A DNA stretch of 5,070 nucleotides from Methanocorpusculum sp. (GCA_017555685.1 JAFZFW010000149.1:1-5070); one strand, 5' to 3'. Positions 1-5,070 are shown, numbered from the stretch's first letter. Notes: a model not told the origin generated them from the sequence alone. Translations and numbers: made by a program.

Positions 1-31
1 CTGCGAGGGGCGAGGGAGCGAAAGCGACTAA

Positions 32-86
32 GCCGGAAGCAGGCACGAAGTGCATGTGAGGGCACGAGCGTGCCGCGGCTTCCGGC
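32..86. repeat. Three-way-junction inverted repeat 1
   Basis: The arms GCCGGAAGC (32-40) and GCTTCCGGC (78-86) are perfectly complementary. Inside them are two more perfect hairpins: GCAC-GAA-GTGC (43-53) and GGCACG-AG-CGTGCC (61-74). The right arm can instead pair with 92-98 (see the separate observation), so this fold is not the only option. Confidence 0.55.
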
Positions 87-115
87 GATAAGCCGGAAAA
101 GAAGCCGTGTATAGG

Positions 116-186
116 CACGCGATTCGTATTGATGGCGAGAGCGTGCTCGAGCCGTGAGCAAGTCCGAAGGACTGGCGATTCGCGTG
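116..186. repeat. Three-way-junction inverted repeat 2
   Basis: CACGCGA (116-122) pairs with TCGCGTG (180-186). After one T-T mismatch the helix continues with TCG (124-126) against CGA (176-178). The interior holds TGCTC/GAGCA (144-148/156-160) and, directly adjacent, AGTCC-GAA-GGACT (161-173). The two inner helices abut and could stack. The shape parallels that of the first repeat at 32-86, though the sequences differ. Confidence 0.5.
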
Positions 187-252
187 GGTTCGTGTTTCTC
201 GAGTAAGGCAACAGTATCTTAATGAATTAGTGAATACGAGAGGTTTTCATGG

Positions 253-292
253 AAAAAAATGAGGGTATGAGAAAATCTCAATGATGTTGAGA
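253..292 (-). terminator. Probable transcription terminator of the helicase-ogt-aldehyde dehydrogenase operon
   Basis: Read on the minus strand, a perfect 6-bp hairpin (276-281 with 287-292, 5-base loop) is followed at once by TTTTC and then, at 259-253, by seven consecutive T. Archaeal RNA polymerase terminates at oligo-T tracts, so the T7 run is the stronger signal. It lies about 140 bases after the stop codon at 397, implying a 3' untranslated region that contains the hairpins at 357-388. Confidence 0.5.
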
Positions 293-356
293 GTTGCGTT
301 AGCCAAACAGAACGTTTCTCACCCGCCCGTATCCCCGCGACGCCTAATCGGGCATA

Positions 357-388
357 CTGCTCTTCGAGCAGCAGCCCAATGGGTTGGG
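357..388 (-). other. Tandem hairpins just after the aldehyde dehydrogenase stop codon
   Basis: A perfect 6-bp hairpin, CTGCTC/GAGCAG with a 3-base loop (357-371), is followed by CCCAA/TTGGG with a 4-base loop (375-388). Both lie within 45 bases downstream of the minus-strand stop codon. No T-run adjoins them, so they look less like a termination signal than like 3'-end structure that may protect the message. On the minus strand the first loop reads C-GAA-G, the same triloop seen on the plus strand at 43-53 and 161-173. Confidence 0.35.
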
Positions 389-396
389 AATCGTAT

Positions 397-1758
397 TTAT
401 CCAAACAGGATGCTCTTTGCTTCCGTGTATTCGTATACGAAGTCCATACCGTTTTCTCTGCCGAATCCGGAGTTTCCAACACCGCCAAACGGCATCTCCG
501 GCGGCAGAATCAGGTGCTTATTGACCCAGACGACACCGGCCTTCAGTTCGTCTGCATACTTGTGGGAAAGAGCAAGGCTTTCGGTCCAGACGGATGCACC
601 AAGACCATACTCGGTACCGTTGGCGATTTCAATAGCTTCATCATCCGAACTGAACGGAATAACCGACATCACCGGACCGAAAATCTCCTGAGACACGGCA
701 TCCGCAGTGACATCACGCAGGAGGGTCGGGCGGTAGAAGTATCCCTTTCCGGCAATTCTCTCTCCGCCGGTAACCAGTGTTCCCTCATCACGGCTGGTGA
801 TGCTTTCAACAGCAGCAGAGACAGCACGAAGCTGATCGGCATTATTCAGCGGCCCCATCTTGTTTCCGGCCATGCCGTCTCCAACAGTAATCTGCTCGAT
901 TAAGTCCTTTGCTGCGGCGATAAATGCGTCCTCTAACGATGCGTGGACTAAGATACGCTTGGCAGACGTACAGACCTGACCGCAGTTATAGAACCGGTGA
1001 CGAACAGCGGCTGCTGCAGCACGCTTGACATCAGCGGACTTCGTCACAATGAATGCATCGTTTCCGCCAAGCTCAAGGTGCACACGCTTCAGATGTCTGC
1101 CGCAAGCAGCCCCTACCTCGCGTCCGGCAGCAGTGGATCCGGTAAACGAGACATGACGGACAAGCGGCTCATCAACTAATGCACGTCCGGTCTCGTCCCC
1201 GTTTCCGGTAACGACCTGTAAAACATCATCCGGAATTCCTGCTTCATGCATGGCACGGGCAAGCGCCTGAACCGTAAGCGGAGCATTTACTGACGGCTTT
1301 GCAAGAACCGGGTTTCCGCAGGCAAGCGCTGCTCCCGCCTTCCAGGCAAAGATAATCGCCGGCATATTCCACGGGACAATGGCCGCACAGACGCCGACCG
1401 GCTTTCTGACGACATTCATATATCCATAGTTCGGGAGATTCTGTGCATCCCCTCTGATACTGCCGCAGACAGATGCGTAGTACTCAAGAACATGGGCCGC
1501 GCCCATAATCTCATTTTTCGCTTCCGAAAGCGGCTTTCCCTGCTCGCGGGTGAGAAGAGAAGCAAGGGCAGTCTGGCGGGAGCGGATAAGAGAAGCCGCG
1601 TTTACGAGTTTTACGGCACGAACGGAAGCGGCAGTGTGCTCCCAGGATTTTGCTGCATCAGCGGCACGTCTGGCAGCTGCTGCAACATCACGGGCAGAAA
1701 AGACATCAACCGAAGAAATGTGTTCTCCGGTAGCCGGGTTTACGACATCGAACATCAT
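397..1758 (-). CDS. NAD(P)-dependent aldehyde dehydrogenase (succinate-semialdehyde dehydrogenase-like)
   Basis: This is a complete 453-residue member of the aldehyde dehydrogenase superfamily, soluble and cytoplasmic, which oxidises an aldehyde to the carboxylic acid with NAD(P)+. Visible hallmarks are PWN at 129-131 (the Asn stabilises the oxyanion), KPS at 154-156 (cofactor contact), FTGST at 205-209, LELGGND at 228-234 with general base Glu229, NCGQVCTSAKR at 258-268 with catalytic Cys263, EIFGPV at 358-363, and PFGG at 423-426. The length suits the compact archaeal and SSADH-like members (about 450-460) rather than the ~500-residue forms. The glutamate that often follows KPS/KPA in NAD-specific enzymes is Val here, which would allow NADP+; this is inference. 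The substrate cannot be assigned: succinate semialdehyde, lactaldehyde (coenzyme F420 synthesis in methanogens) and general detoxification are all possible. It is the last gene of the operon, 6 bases after the alkyltransferase stop. Two adjacent ATG codons (1758 and 1755) could start it, and no clear ribosome binding site precedes them. Confidence 0.93.
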   Translation of the reverse strand: MMFDVVNPATGEHISSVDVFSARDVAAAARRAADAAKSWEHTAASVRAVKLVNAASLIRSRQTALASLLTREQGKPLSEAKNEIMGAAHVLEYYASVCGSIRGDAQNLPNYGYMNVVRKPVGVCAAIVPWNMPAIIFAWKAGAALACGNPVLAKPSVNAPLTVQALARAMHEAGIPDDVLQVVTGNGDETGRALVDEPLVRHVSFTGSTAAGREVGAACGRHLKRVHLELGGNDAFIVTKSADVKRAAAAAVRHRFYNCGQVCTSAKRILVHASLEDAFIAAAKDLIEQITVGDGMAGNKMGPLNNADQLRAVSAAVESITSRDEGTLVTGGERIAGKGYFYRPTLLRDVTADAVSQEIFGPVMSVIPFSSDDEAIEIANGTEYGLGASVWTESLALSHKYADELKAGVVWVNKHLILPPEMPFGGVGNSGFGRENGMDFVYEYTEAKSILFG

Positions 1759-1764
1759 GATTTG

Positions 1765-2235
1765 TTATAGGATTGGTTGGTATTTCAACATGGAGTTGGA
1801 GGCAGTTTTTGCCGCTTTCTTCTCCATCAAAAGCAGTGCCTTCTTAATCTCAATATCCGGCGAGAAGCCGCCAATACCGTCTGCGCCGACTACCCGGTGA
1901 CAGGGGACAATCAGCGGGGTGGGATTTCTGGCCATCGCGTTTCCGACAACACGGGCATGCGTACCGGCAGCCGCTGCAACCTCCGCATAGGTCCATGTCT
2001 CTCCATAGGGAATCGCCGATACCGCACGGTAAATCCTTGCATACACCGAGTCCCCGGCAAGTGCCGCAGACGTCAGCGGCAAAAAGTCCCGTCCTTTTCC
2101 GGCAAGGAACTTCGTAAACTGCACCGGAACAGACCCCGCATCCGCTGTCCGCAGAAAGCGGACACGGTGTACCGTCGTCCCCTCCCAGTCAACAGCGACC
2201 TTCCAGAGATGAAATGAACACGAACCGGTGTTCAT
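1765..2235 (-). CDS. ogt: Methylated-DNA--protein-cysteine methyltransferase (O6-alkylguanine-DNA alkyltransferase)
   Basis: This 156-residue suicide repair protein transfers the alkyl group from O6-alkylguanine (and O4-alkylthymine) in DNA to its own cysteine, reversing the damage in one step. The C-terminal active-site domain is clear: IPYGETWTYAEVAAAAG (75-91) starts the helix-turn-helix region, with Tyr83 at the position of the base-flipping tyrosine. ARVVGNAMARNP (94-105) carries the 'arginine finger' at Arg95 and the recognition helix. IVPCHRVV (109-116) holds the acceptor Cys112, and IGGF followed by IKKALLLMEK is the usual family ending. The N-terminal ~65 residues are divergent and lack the Ada zinc-binding cysteines, so this is a stand-alone Ogt/MGMT and not an Ada regulator. 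The length is typical (about 150-175). Its ATG overlaps the helicase TGA by four bases (ATGA, 2232-2235), so it is probably translated by coupling; no convincing ribosome binding site precedes it. The short tail after the last helix (~141-156) is poorly conserved in the family. Confidence 0.95.
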   Translation of the reverse strand: MNTGSCSFHLWKVAVDWEGTTVHRVRFLRTADAGSVPVQFTKFLAGKGRDFLPLTSAALAGDSVYARIYRAVSAIPYGETWTYAEVAAAAGTHARVVGNAMARNPTPLIVPCHRVVGADGIGGFSPDIEIKKALLLMEKKAAKTASNSMLKYQPIL

Positions 2236-4247
2236 TTCGCATCCCAGGAAGCAAGAAGCGTCTTTACCTCCGATACCGTACAGCGCTTCATCTCCTTCTG
2301 CATCCAGGGAGAGACGCCCGCAAAAATCTCCGGACTTAAGAACCGCTGGTCTCCTAAAATCAGGACTCCGCGGTCGGTCTCGGTTCGAAGAACTCTTCCC
2401 AGCGCCTGCATGGATTTGTTAATCGCCGGAAGCGTGTATGCGATAAACTCTCCCTGCTCACCGAATTTGCGTTTGAAGTAGCTGTTGACCATCCGTCTGA
2501 CCGGCGTAAACGGCGCAAGCGGGAGACCAATAACCATAGCCGCAGTCATCTGGTCTCCACGGTAATCCAGACCTTCGCTCCACTTTCCTCCGCAGACCGC
2601 AAACATAATGCCGGACTTCTTCTTCGACGGAAGACTCACGAACTCCTTTAACGCCTCGTTTGCCTCGCCCGACTCACGCGGCTCGATGAAGACCACCTTG
2701 TTTCTGATGCGGGATGCACAGGCATTCGCAAACTGCGTCTGCAGCTGGTAGGACGGGAAGTACACCGCAACATTTCCCGGCAGGCGGGAAAATGCCATGA
2801 TATAATCTTCAATCGCCTTTGTGTTCTCCGCATTCTGTCTCTTGGAAAATGCCGTTGTGATATCCGCGGTTCCGAGAACCATACGGTTCTCCTTCGGGAA
2901 CGAGTTGGCAAGCGAGATAGTCTCCACCGGCATATCGCCGAAGTAGTACCGGCGGTAGGCATCAACCGGTGAGAGAGTACCGCTGATAAGAACTGTTGCC
3001 GCATGTTTTGAGGCAAGCTCCTGCAGACGGTTTGCCGGGTCAATGTTGCGAACCTCAAGCGTGATGGATTCCGAATCCTTCGTATATACCGTCAGGAATG
3101 CCGAATCGGTCGAGGAACGGTACAGGCGGATTAAGAATTCGCAGAGCTTCTCGATTGCAGTCTCGCGGAAGTCGCCCTTTTCGATGCTCATATTCCGCAG
3201 AGCTTCTTTTATGGCGATGACATCCTCAATCATCTCCTCCGGCTTACTGTACAGCGAACCGCGGATGATAATCCGGTTGAAAATCTCCGGGTCGAACCAG
3301 TCCTCGACCTCGGTAGACCGGCGAAGACCGTCCATGAACTGGGCGATTCTCGGGAGAATATGCCGGATAGCATCGCTTCCTCTGACCTTCTCCCGAAGAC
3401 CGGCAAGTTCTGATGCGGCAGACTCGATATCTGTCTCCCGGATTCTGATGCTCTCAATGGTCTGGACCACATCGCCTAAGTTATGCGCCTCGTCAAGCAG
3501 CAGAATCACATTCTGCTCCTCGCATCCGAGGTTTACATAGAGCTGTTCGCGAATCTCATCGTTGAACAGATGGTAATAGTTGCAGATAAGAACATCCGCA
3601 CCCTTTGCCGCGGAAAGCATCAGATCGTACGGACAGCACCGTCCCGCAAAGGAATGTAAGTCTGCCGGCGTCACCACTTTTTTCTGTGCAGTCTCGGACT
3701 TCTTGCGGATATCCGGAGACGGCACCATACGGCGTCCTCCCTCCTCTCCCGGGACAAACACGCGGCTGTTGACAAAGTACGGACAGATTAACGGATGGTC
3801 TTTATCCTGCCGGGCAATCTGGTCGCGGATAACCTTATCCTGGGACGGGTCATAGGAACCGCGCTCGGCTCTCTGCTGCATCAGCGAAGTGGTAAACGCC
3901 TTGACCCCTTCGCATCTGCGGTACACATCCCCGTATCCGCCAAGCGGGCACATATTTCCCTTGCCGATAAGATAGGTGAACTTTAAGTCCCGCTGTTTTT
4001 TGATGCGGATCATATCAAGTTCGCGGATGAAAATCTGAAGCTGGGAAATGGTGCGAACTGCAATAATGATTTTTTTGCCGGCCGCTTTTGCAAGGAGTGC
4101 TGCAACAACACTGGATTTTCCGCTTCCTGTTGGTGCATCGACGAGAAGCACACTGTTGTTTGCCGCAGCCCGCGCTGCTGCTTCGAGCATCTCCTGCTGA
4201 TTTTTGCGATACCCCTGGTAGGGGAAGTAATCTGATATGTCCGGCAT
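2232..4247 (-). CDS. XPD/Rad3/DinG-family superfamily 2 DNA helicase with candidate Fe-S cluster
   Basis: This 671-residue ATP-dependent helicase is of the kind that unwinds DNA 5' to 3' in repair. Motifs appear in order: YFPYQGYRKNQ (7-17, the N-terminal aromatic/Gln segment), Walker A DAPTGSGKS (37-45, Lys44), motif Ia AVRTISQLQ (63-71), Walker B DEAH (252-255), motif III ISGTLSP (421-427), motif IV AVYFPSYQ (494-501), motif V GGKWSEGLDYRG (553-564), and motif VI QALGRVLR (614-621), with its arginines Arg618 and Arg621. Between motifs Ia and II, Cys100, Cys112, Cys155 and Cys204/Cys205 (in a CCPY context) are candidates for the four ligands of the [4Fe-4S] cluster known in XPD and DinG. Residues ~260-415 would be the arch domain. 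The ATG at 4247 is favoured because the next Met (residue 20) would remove the conserved N-terminal segment. It is the first gene of the operon, its TGA overlaps the ogt ATG, and no Shine-Dalgarno site is visible. XPD-like and DinG-like members cannot be separated firmly by eye. Confidence 0.93.
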   Translation of the reverse strand: MPDISDYFPYQGYRKNQQEMLEAAARAAANNSVLLVDAPTGSGKSSVVAALLAKAAGKKIIIAVRTISQLQIFIRELDMIRIKKQRDLKFTYLIGKGNMCPLGGYGDVYRRCEGVKAFTTSLMQQRAERGSYDPSQDKVIRDQIARQDKDHPLICPYFVNSRVFVPGEEGGRRMVPSPDIRKKSETAQKKVVTPADLHSFAGRCCPYDLMLSAAKGADVLICNYYHLFNDEIREQLYVNLGCEEQNVILLLDEAHNLGDVVQTIESIRIRETDIESAASELAGLREKVRGSDAIRHILPRIAQFMDGLRRSTEVEDWFDPEIFNRIIIRGSLYSKPEEMIEDVIAIKEALRNMSIEKGDFRETAIEKLCEFLIRLYRSSTDSAFLTVYTKDSESITLEVRNIDPANRLQELASKHAATVLISGTLSPVDAYRRYYFGDMPVETISLANSFPKENRMVLGTADITTAFSKRQNAENTKAIEDYIMAFSRLPGNVAVYFPSYQLQTQFANACASRIRNKVVFIEPRESGEANEALKEFVSLPSKKKSGIMFAVCGGKWSEGLDYRGDQMTAAMVIGLPLAPFTPVRRMVNSYFKRKFGEQGEFIAYTLPAINKSMQALGRVLRTETDRGVLILGDQRFLSPEIFAGVSPWMQKEMKRCTVSEVKTLLASWDAK

Positions 4248-4259
4248 AGATGTATCTAT
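4246..4259. promoter_or_regulatory. 14-bp dyad over the helicase start codon
   Basis: ATAGAT-GT-ATCTAT is a perfect 6+6 inverted repeat with a 2-base spacer. Its left arm overlaps the helicase ATG (4245-4247 on the minus strand). It could be an operator for a dimeric regulator or a small 5'-end hairpin affecting initiation. Its right half, GTATCTAT (4252-4259), recurs at 4344-4351 over the acetyltransferase start. The sequence is A+T-rich, so chance is a real alternative. Confidence 0.3.
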
Positions 4260-4262
4260 ATT
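4255..4262 (+). promoter_or_regulatory. Candidate TATA-like box for the acetyltransferase gene
   Basis: The A+T-rich stretch TCTATATT lies about 90 bases before the acetyltransferase ATG. With the usual archaeal spacing of about 25 bases, transcription would begin near 4284 and leave a leader of about 65 bases. The match to an archaeal TATA box is modest and it overlaps the helicase-start dyad, so this is tentative. Confidence 0.25.
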
Positions 4263-4312
4263 GGTTCTGTTGGGTTAGTAATCTATTGAATGACACGGGC
4301 AAAAAAGCAAAC

Positions 4313-4322
4313 ATGTTAACAT
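4313..4322. promoter_or_regulatory. 10-bp perfect palindrome, candidate operator
   Basis: ATGTTAACAT is its own reverse complement and sits in the middle of the divergent intergenic region. It falls just downstream of the TATA-like box proposed for the helicase operon, where a bound repressor could block transcription. No known regulator is recognised from the sequence. Confidence 0.3.
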
Positions 4323-4332
4323 AAGGAAGAAC

Positions 4333-4340
4333 ATATATAA
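4333..4340 (-). promoter_or_regulatory. TATA-like box, best fit as promoter of the helicase operon
   Basis: ATATATAA (TTATATAT on the minus strand) is the strongest TATA-like sequence between the divergent genes. It ends only 9 bases before the acetyltransferase ATG. Used rightward, it would place the start of transcription inside that coding region. Used leftward, it would start transcription near 4310 and give a helicase leader of about 60 bases. The leftward reading is therefore preferred, as inference from spacing only. Confidence 0.4.
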
Positions 4341-4349
4341 TTAGTATCT

Positions 4350-4793
4350 ATGATAACCATCCGGAATTTTGCAGACAGCGACTACATGGCTCTTTGCGAG
4401 CTTGACGCTCCGATGTTTTCCGGTATGGGAGGTCCGGTTCTCTTCCGTCACATCCAGGAACTCTTCGGAGACCTGTTTTTTGTTGCCGAGTTCGAAGGAA
4501 AATTAATCGGCTACATCTTAGGCGGTGTCCACCTGGAGGATACCACAAAAGGAAAACTCATCCGGATTGGCGTCTGCCCAGGATTCCAGAGAAAAGAATG
4601 CGGAACCAAACTGACTGCCGCCCTTTTTGAACGGATGAAAGGTCTGGGAATTGAAACCGTACACTTAACCGTTGCCGAGGCAAATGTTCCTGCCCTCTCC
4701 TTCTATAAGAAAATCGGATTTGTGCAGAAAGAGGAACGGGAAAACTACTTCTACCCGGATATCAGCCGTCTGGTCTTAGAAAAGAAATTATAA
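4350..4793 (+). CDS. GNAT-family N-acetyltransferase (RimI-like)
   Basis: This 147-residue single-domain protein would transfer an acetyl group from acetyl-CoA to an amine; the substrate is unknown. The fold can be followed: ITIRNFADSDYMALCELD (2-19) is the first strand and helix, FFVAEFEGKLIGYILGGV (43-60) forms the central strands, and IRIGVCPGFQRKECGTKL (71-88) is motif A with a slightly altered acetyl-CoA loop (Q-R-K-E-C-G-T in place of the usual Q/R-x-x-G-x-G/A). VHLTVAEANVPALSFYKKIGF (104-124) is motif B, with the Asn and Tyr typical of the family. YFYPD near the C terminus resembles the end of RimI-like protein N-terminal acetyltransferases. The length is typical. The first ATG is chosen because the first strand begins at residue 2; the next Met (13) would destroy it. 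No ribosome binding site is seen at normal spacing. The gene is divergent from the helicase operon and convergent with the symporter, so it is probably monocistronic. Confidence 0.9.
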   Translation: MITIRNFADSDYMALCELDAPMFSGMGGPVLFRHIQELFGDLFFVAEFEGKLIGYILGGVHLEDTTKGKLIRIGVCPGFQRKECGTKLTAALFERMKGLGIETVHLTVAEANVPALSFYKKIGFVQKEERENYFYPDISRLVLEKKL

Positions 4794-4797
4794 AATA

Positions 4798-4806
4798 TCT
4801 TTTTTT
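4798..4806 (+). terminator. Oligo-T terminator after the acetyltransferase gene
   Basis: Seven consecutive T (4800-4806) begin 6 bases after the TAA stop, with only a weak A+T-rich hairpin before them. This suits archaeal intrinsic termination, which depends mainly on the T tract. Confidence 0.55.
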
Positions 4807-4815
4807 AATACAAAG

Positions 4816-4853
4816 AAAAAACAGGAAGAAAGAGGATTATTCAGTATCCTCTT
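4816..4853 (-). terminator. Hairpin plus T-run at the end of the symporter gene
   Basis: On the minus strand, a perfect 8-bp stem (4830-4837 with 4846-4853) has an 8-base loop and overlaps the stop codon at 4837-4839. It is followed about 8 bases later by six T (4821-4816). Together with the T7 run serving the opposite gene, this makes a compact convergent terminator of about 55 bases. Confidence 0.5.
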
Positions 4854-5070
4854 CTTTGTCCTTTGGGAACATATAGAATCCGGTGTAGGTCTTCTCTAAT
4901 GCCTCGTCGGAGTTCTTCTTGGTAAGCAGACTCACTACAACCATAGCGATAATGGCGATTCCAAACGAGTAAATCGAGAAGTGCATCGGAAGTGCCGGAC
5001 CGAGCTTGAAGTAGCTGTAACAGCCAAACACCAGAGCTGCCAGAATACCGCAGGTCATAGAAGCAATCGC
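4837..5070 (-). CDS. C-terminal part of a sodium:solute symporter-like membrane protein (5' end outside window)
   Basis: Only the last 77 codons are present, and the frame stays open to the window edge. The visible part starts AIASM and holds two hydrophobic segments, each long enough to cross the membrane: one around MTCGILAALVFGCYSYF, and a second at about HFSIYSFGIAIIAMVVVSLLT. A hydrophilic, charged tail of about 27 residues rich in Lys, Glu and Asp follows and would lie in the cytoplasm. The pattern of a penultimate helix beginning AxxASM and a last helix ending in SLLT before a charged tail is typical of sodium:solute symporters (the SSS family: proline, pantothenate, acetate and similar transporters). 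The substrate cannot be told from this end. The ATG at 5058 is internal rather than the true start, because coding continues upstream of it. Family assignment is by pattern recognition of a short region, so it is less secure than for the other genes. Confidence 0.7.
   Translation of the reverse strand, partial: AIASMTCGILAALVFGCYSYFKLGPALPMHFSIYSFGIAIIAMVVVSLLTKKNSDEALEKTYTGFYMFPKDKEEDTE

Larger units (their letters stand above)
1..190. repeat. G+C-rich intergenic segment of nested inverted repeats (structured RNA or DNA element)
   Basis: No convincing reading frame lies here, but the segment is packed with perfect short inverted repeats. A first fold has an outer 9-bp stem (32-40 with 78-86) enclosing two hairpins (43-46/50-53 and 61-66/69-74). 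A second fold has an outer stem (116-126 with 176-186, 10 of 11 positions paired) enclosing hairpins 144-148/156-160 and 161-165/169-173. A 10-bp direct repeat, TAAGCCGGAA, occurs at 29-38 and 89-98, exactly 60 bases apart. An 8-bp repeat, GCGATTCG, lies at 119-126 and 175-182, and GGCACG occurs at 42, 61 and 114. G+C is about 62% over 1-180 and falls to about 33% just after 200. It could be a non-coding RNA, a REP-like palindromic repeat or the edge of a mobile or integrated element. The sequence does not decide the strand or the left boundary, which may lie outside the window. Confidence 0.55.

Noticed and set aside
32..186. tRNA genes, suggested by the clover-like folds
   Set aside because: Neither fold has the tRNA arm lengths, the T-loop consensus or a 7-bp anticodon-loop arrangement.
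1..190. CRISPR array
   Set aside because: Repeats are short (8-10 bp), few and unevenly spaced; there is no regular repeat-spacer alternation.
219..488. Minus-strand 89-codon frame running from inside the aldehyde dehydrogenase gene into the downstream region
   Set aside because: It overlaps the 3' end of a well-supported gene in another frame, spans the hairpins and the likely terminator, and shows no recognisable domain.
379..903. Plus-strand 174-codon frame opposite the aldehyde dehydrogenase
   Set aside because: It is antisense to a gene with intact catalytic motifs and its translation has no family features; the frame is open because of codon bias on the other strand.
1777..2217. Plus-strand 146-codon frame opposite ogt
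   Set aside because: Antisense shadow of a gene with an intact PCHRV active site.
3043..3540. Plus-strand 165-codon frame opposite the helicase
   Set aside because: Serine- and arginine-rich translation typical of antisense reading; the helicase motifs on the other strand explain the sequence.
4386..4793. Later start (Met13) for the acetyltransferase, to fit the TATA-like box at 4333-4340
   Set aside because: It would remove the first strand of the GNAT fold, which begins at residue 2, and no ribosome binding site precedes it.

Overview
The window looks archaeal, most likely from a euryarchaeal methanogen of the Methanomicrobiales type (Methanocorpusculum-like). That is an inference, not a database match. 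It rests on an XPD/Rad3-type helicase with candidate iron-sulfur cysteines, the absence of clear Shine-Dalgarno sites before the gene starts, TATA-like boxes, oligo-T tracts after the genes, and a G+C content near 50% in the genes. A bacterial source is not strictly excluded, because related helicases (DinG) occur there.

Layout. Positions 1-396 carry no convincing gene. The first ~190 bases are G+C-rich (about 62% over 1-180, counted by hand) and dense in inverted repeats, forming two tandem three-way-junction folds. From about 200 to 290 the sequence drops to about 33% G+C and holds a likely terminator for the minus-strand operon. Positions 397-4247 (minus strand) are one tightly packed operon, in transcription order: an XPD/DinG-like superfamily 2 helicase, an O6-alkylguanine-DNA alkyltransferase (Ogt/MGMT; the 4-base ATGA overlap implies translational coupling), and an NAD(P)-dependent aldehyde dehydrogenase (6-base gap). 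Positions 4248-4349 are a divergent promoter region with TATA-like boxes, a dyad over the helicase start codon, a 10-bp palindrome and a repeated GTATCTAT motif. Positions 4350-4793 (plus) encode a GNAT-family N-acetyltransferase. A short convergent terminator region follows, then the C-terminal end of a sodium:solute symporter-like membrane protein (minus strand, running off the window at 5070).

How the genes may work together. Helicase plus alkyltransferase is a coherent DNA-repair pair: one unwinds DNA, the other removes alkyl groups from guanine. The aldehyde dehydrogenase could add removal of reactive aldehydes that damage DNA, but it could equally be a metabolic enzyme that shares the transcript. 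The acetyltransferase and the symporter appear to be independent transcription units.

No clear new multi-gene system is visible. The least explained parts are the structured, repeat-rich segment at 1-190 and the architecture of the divergent promoter.
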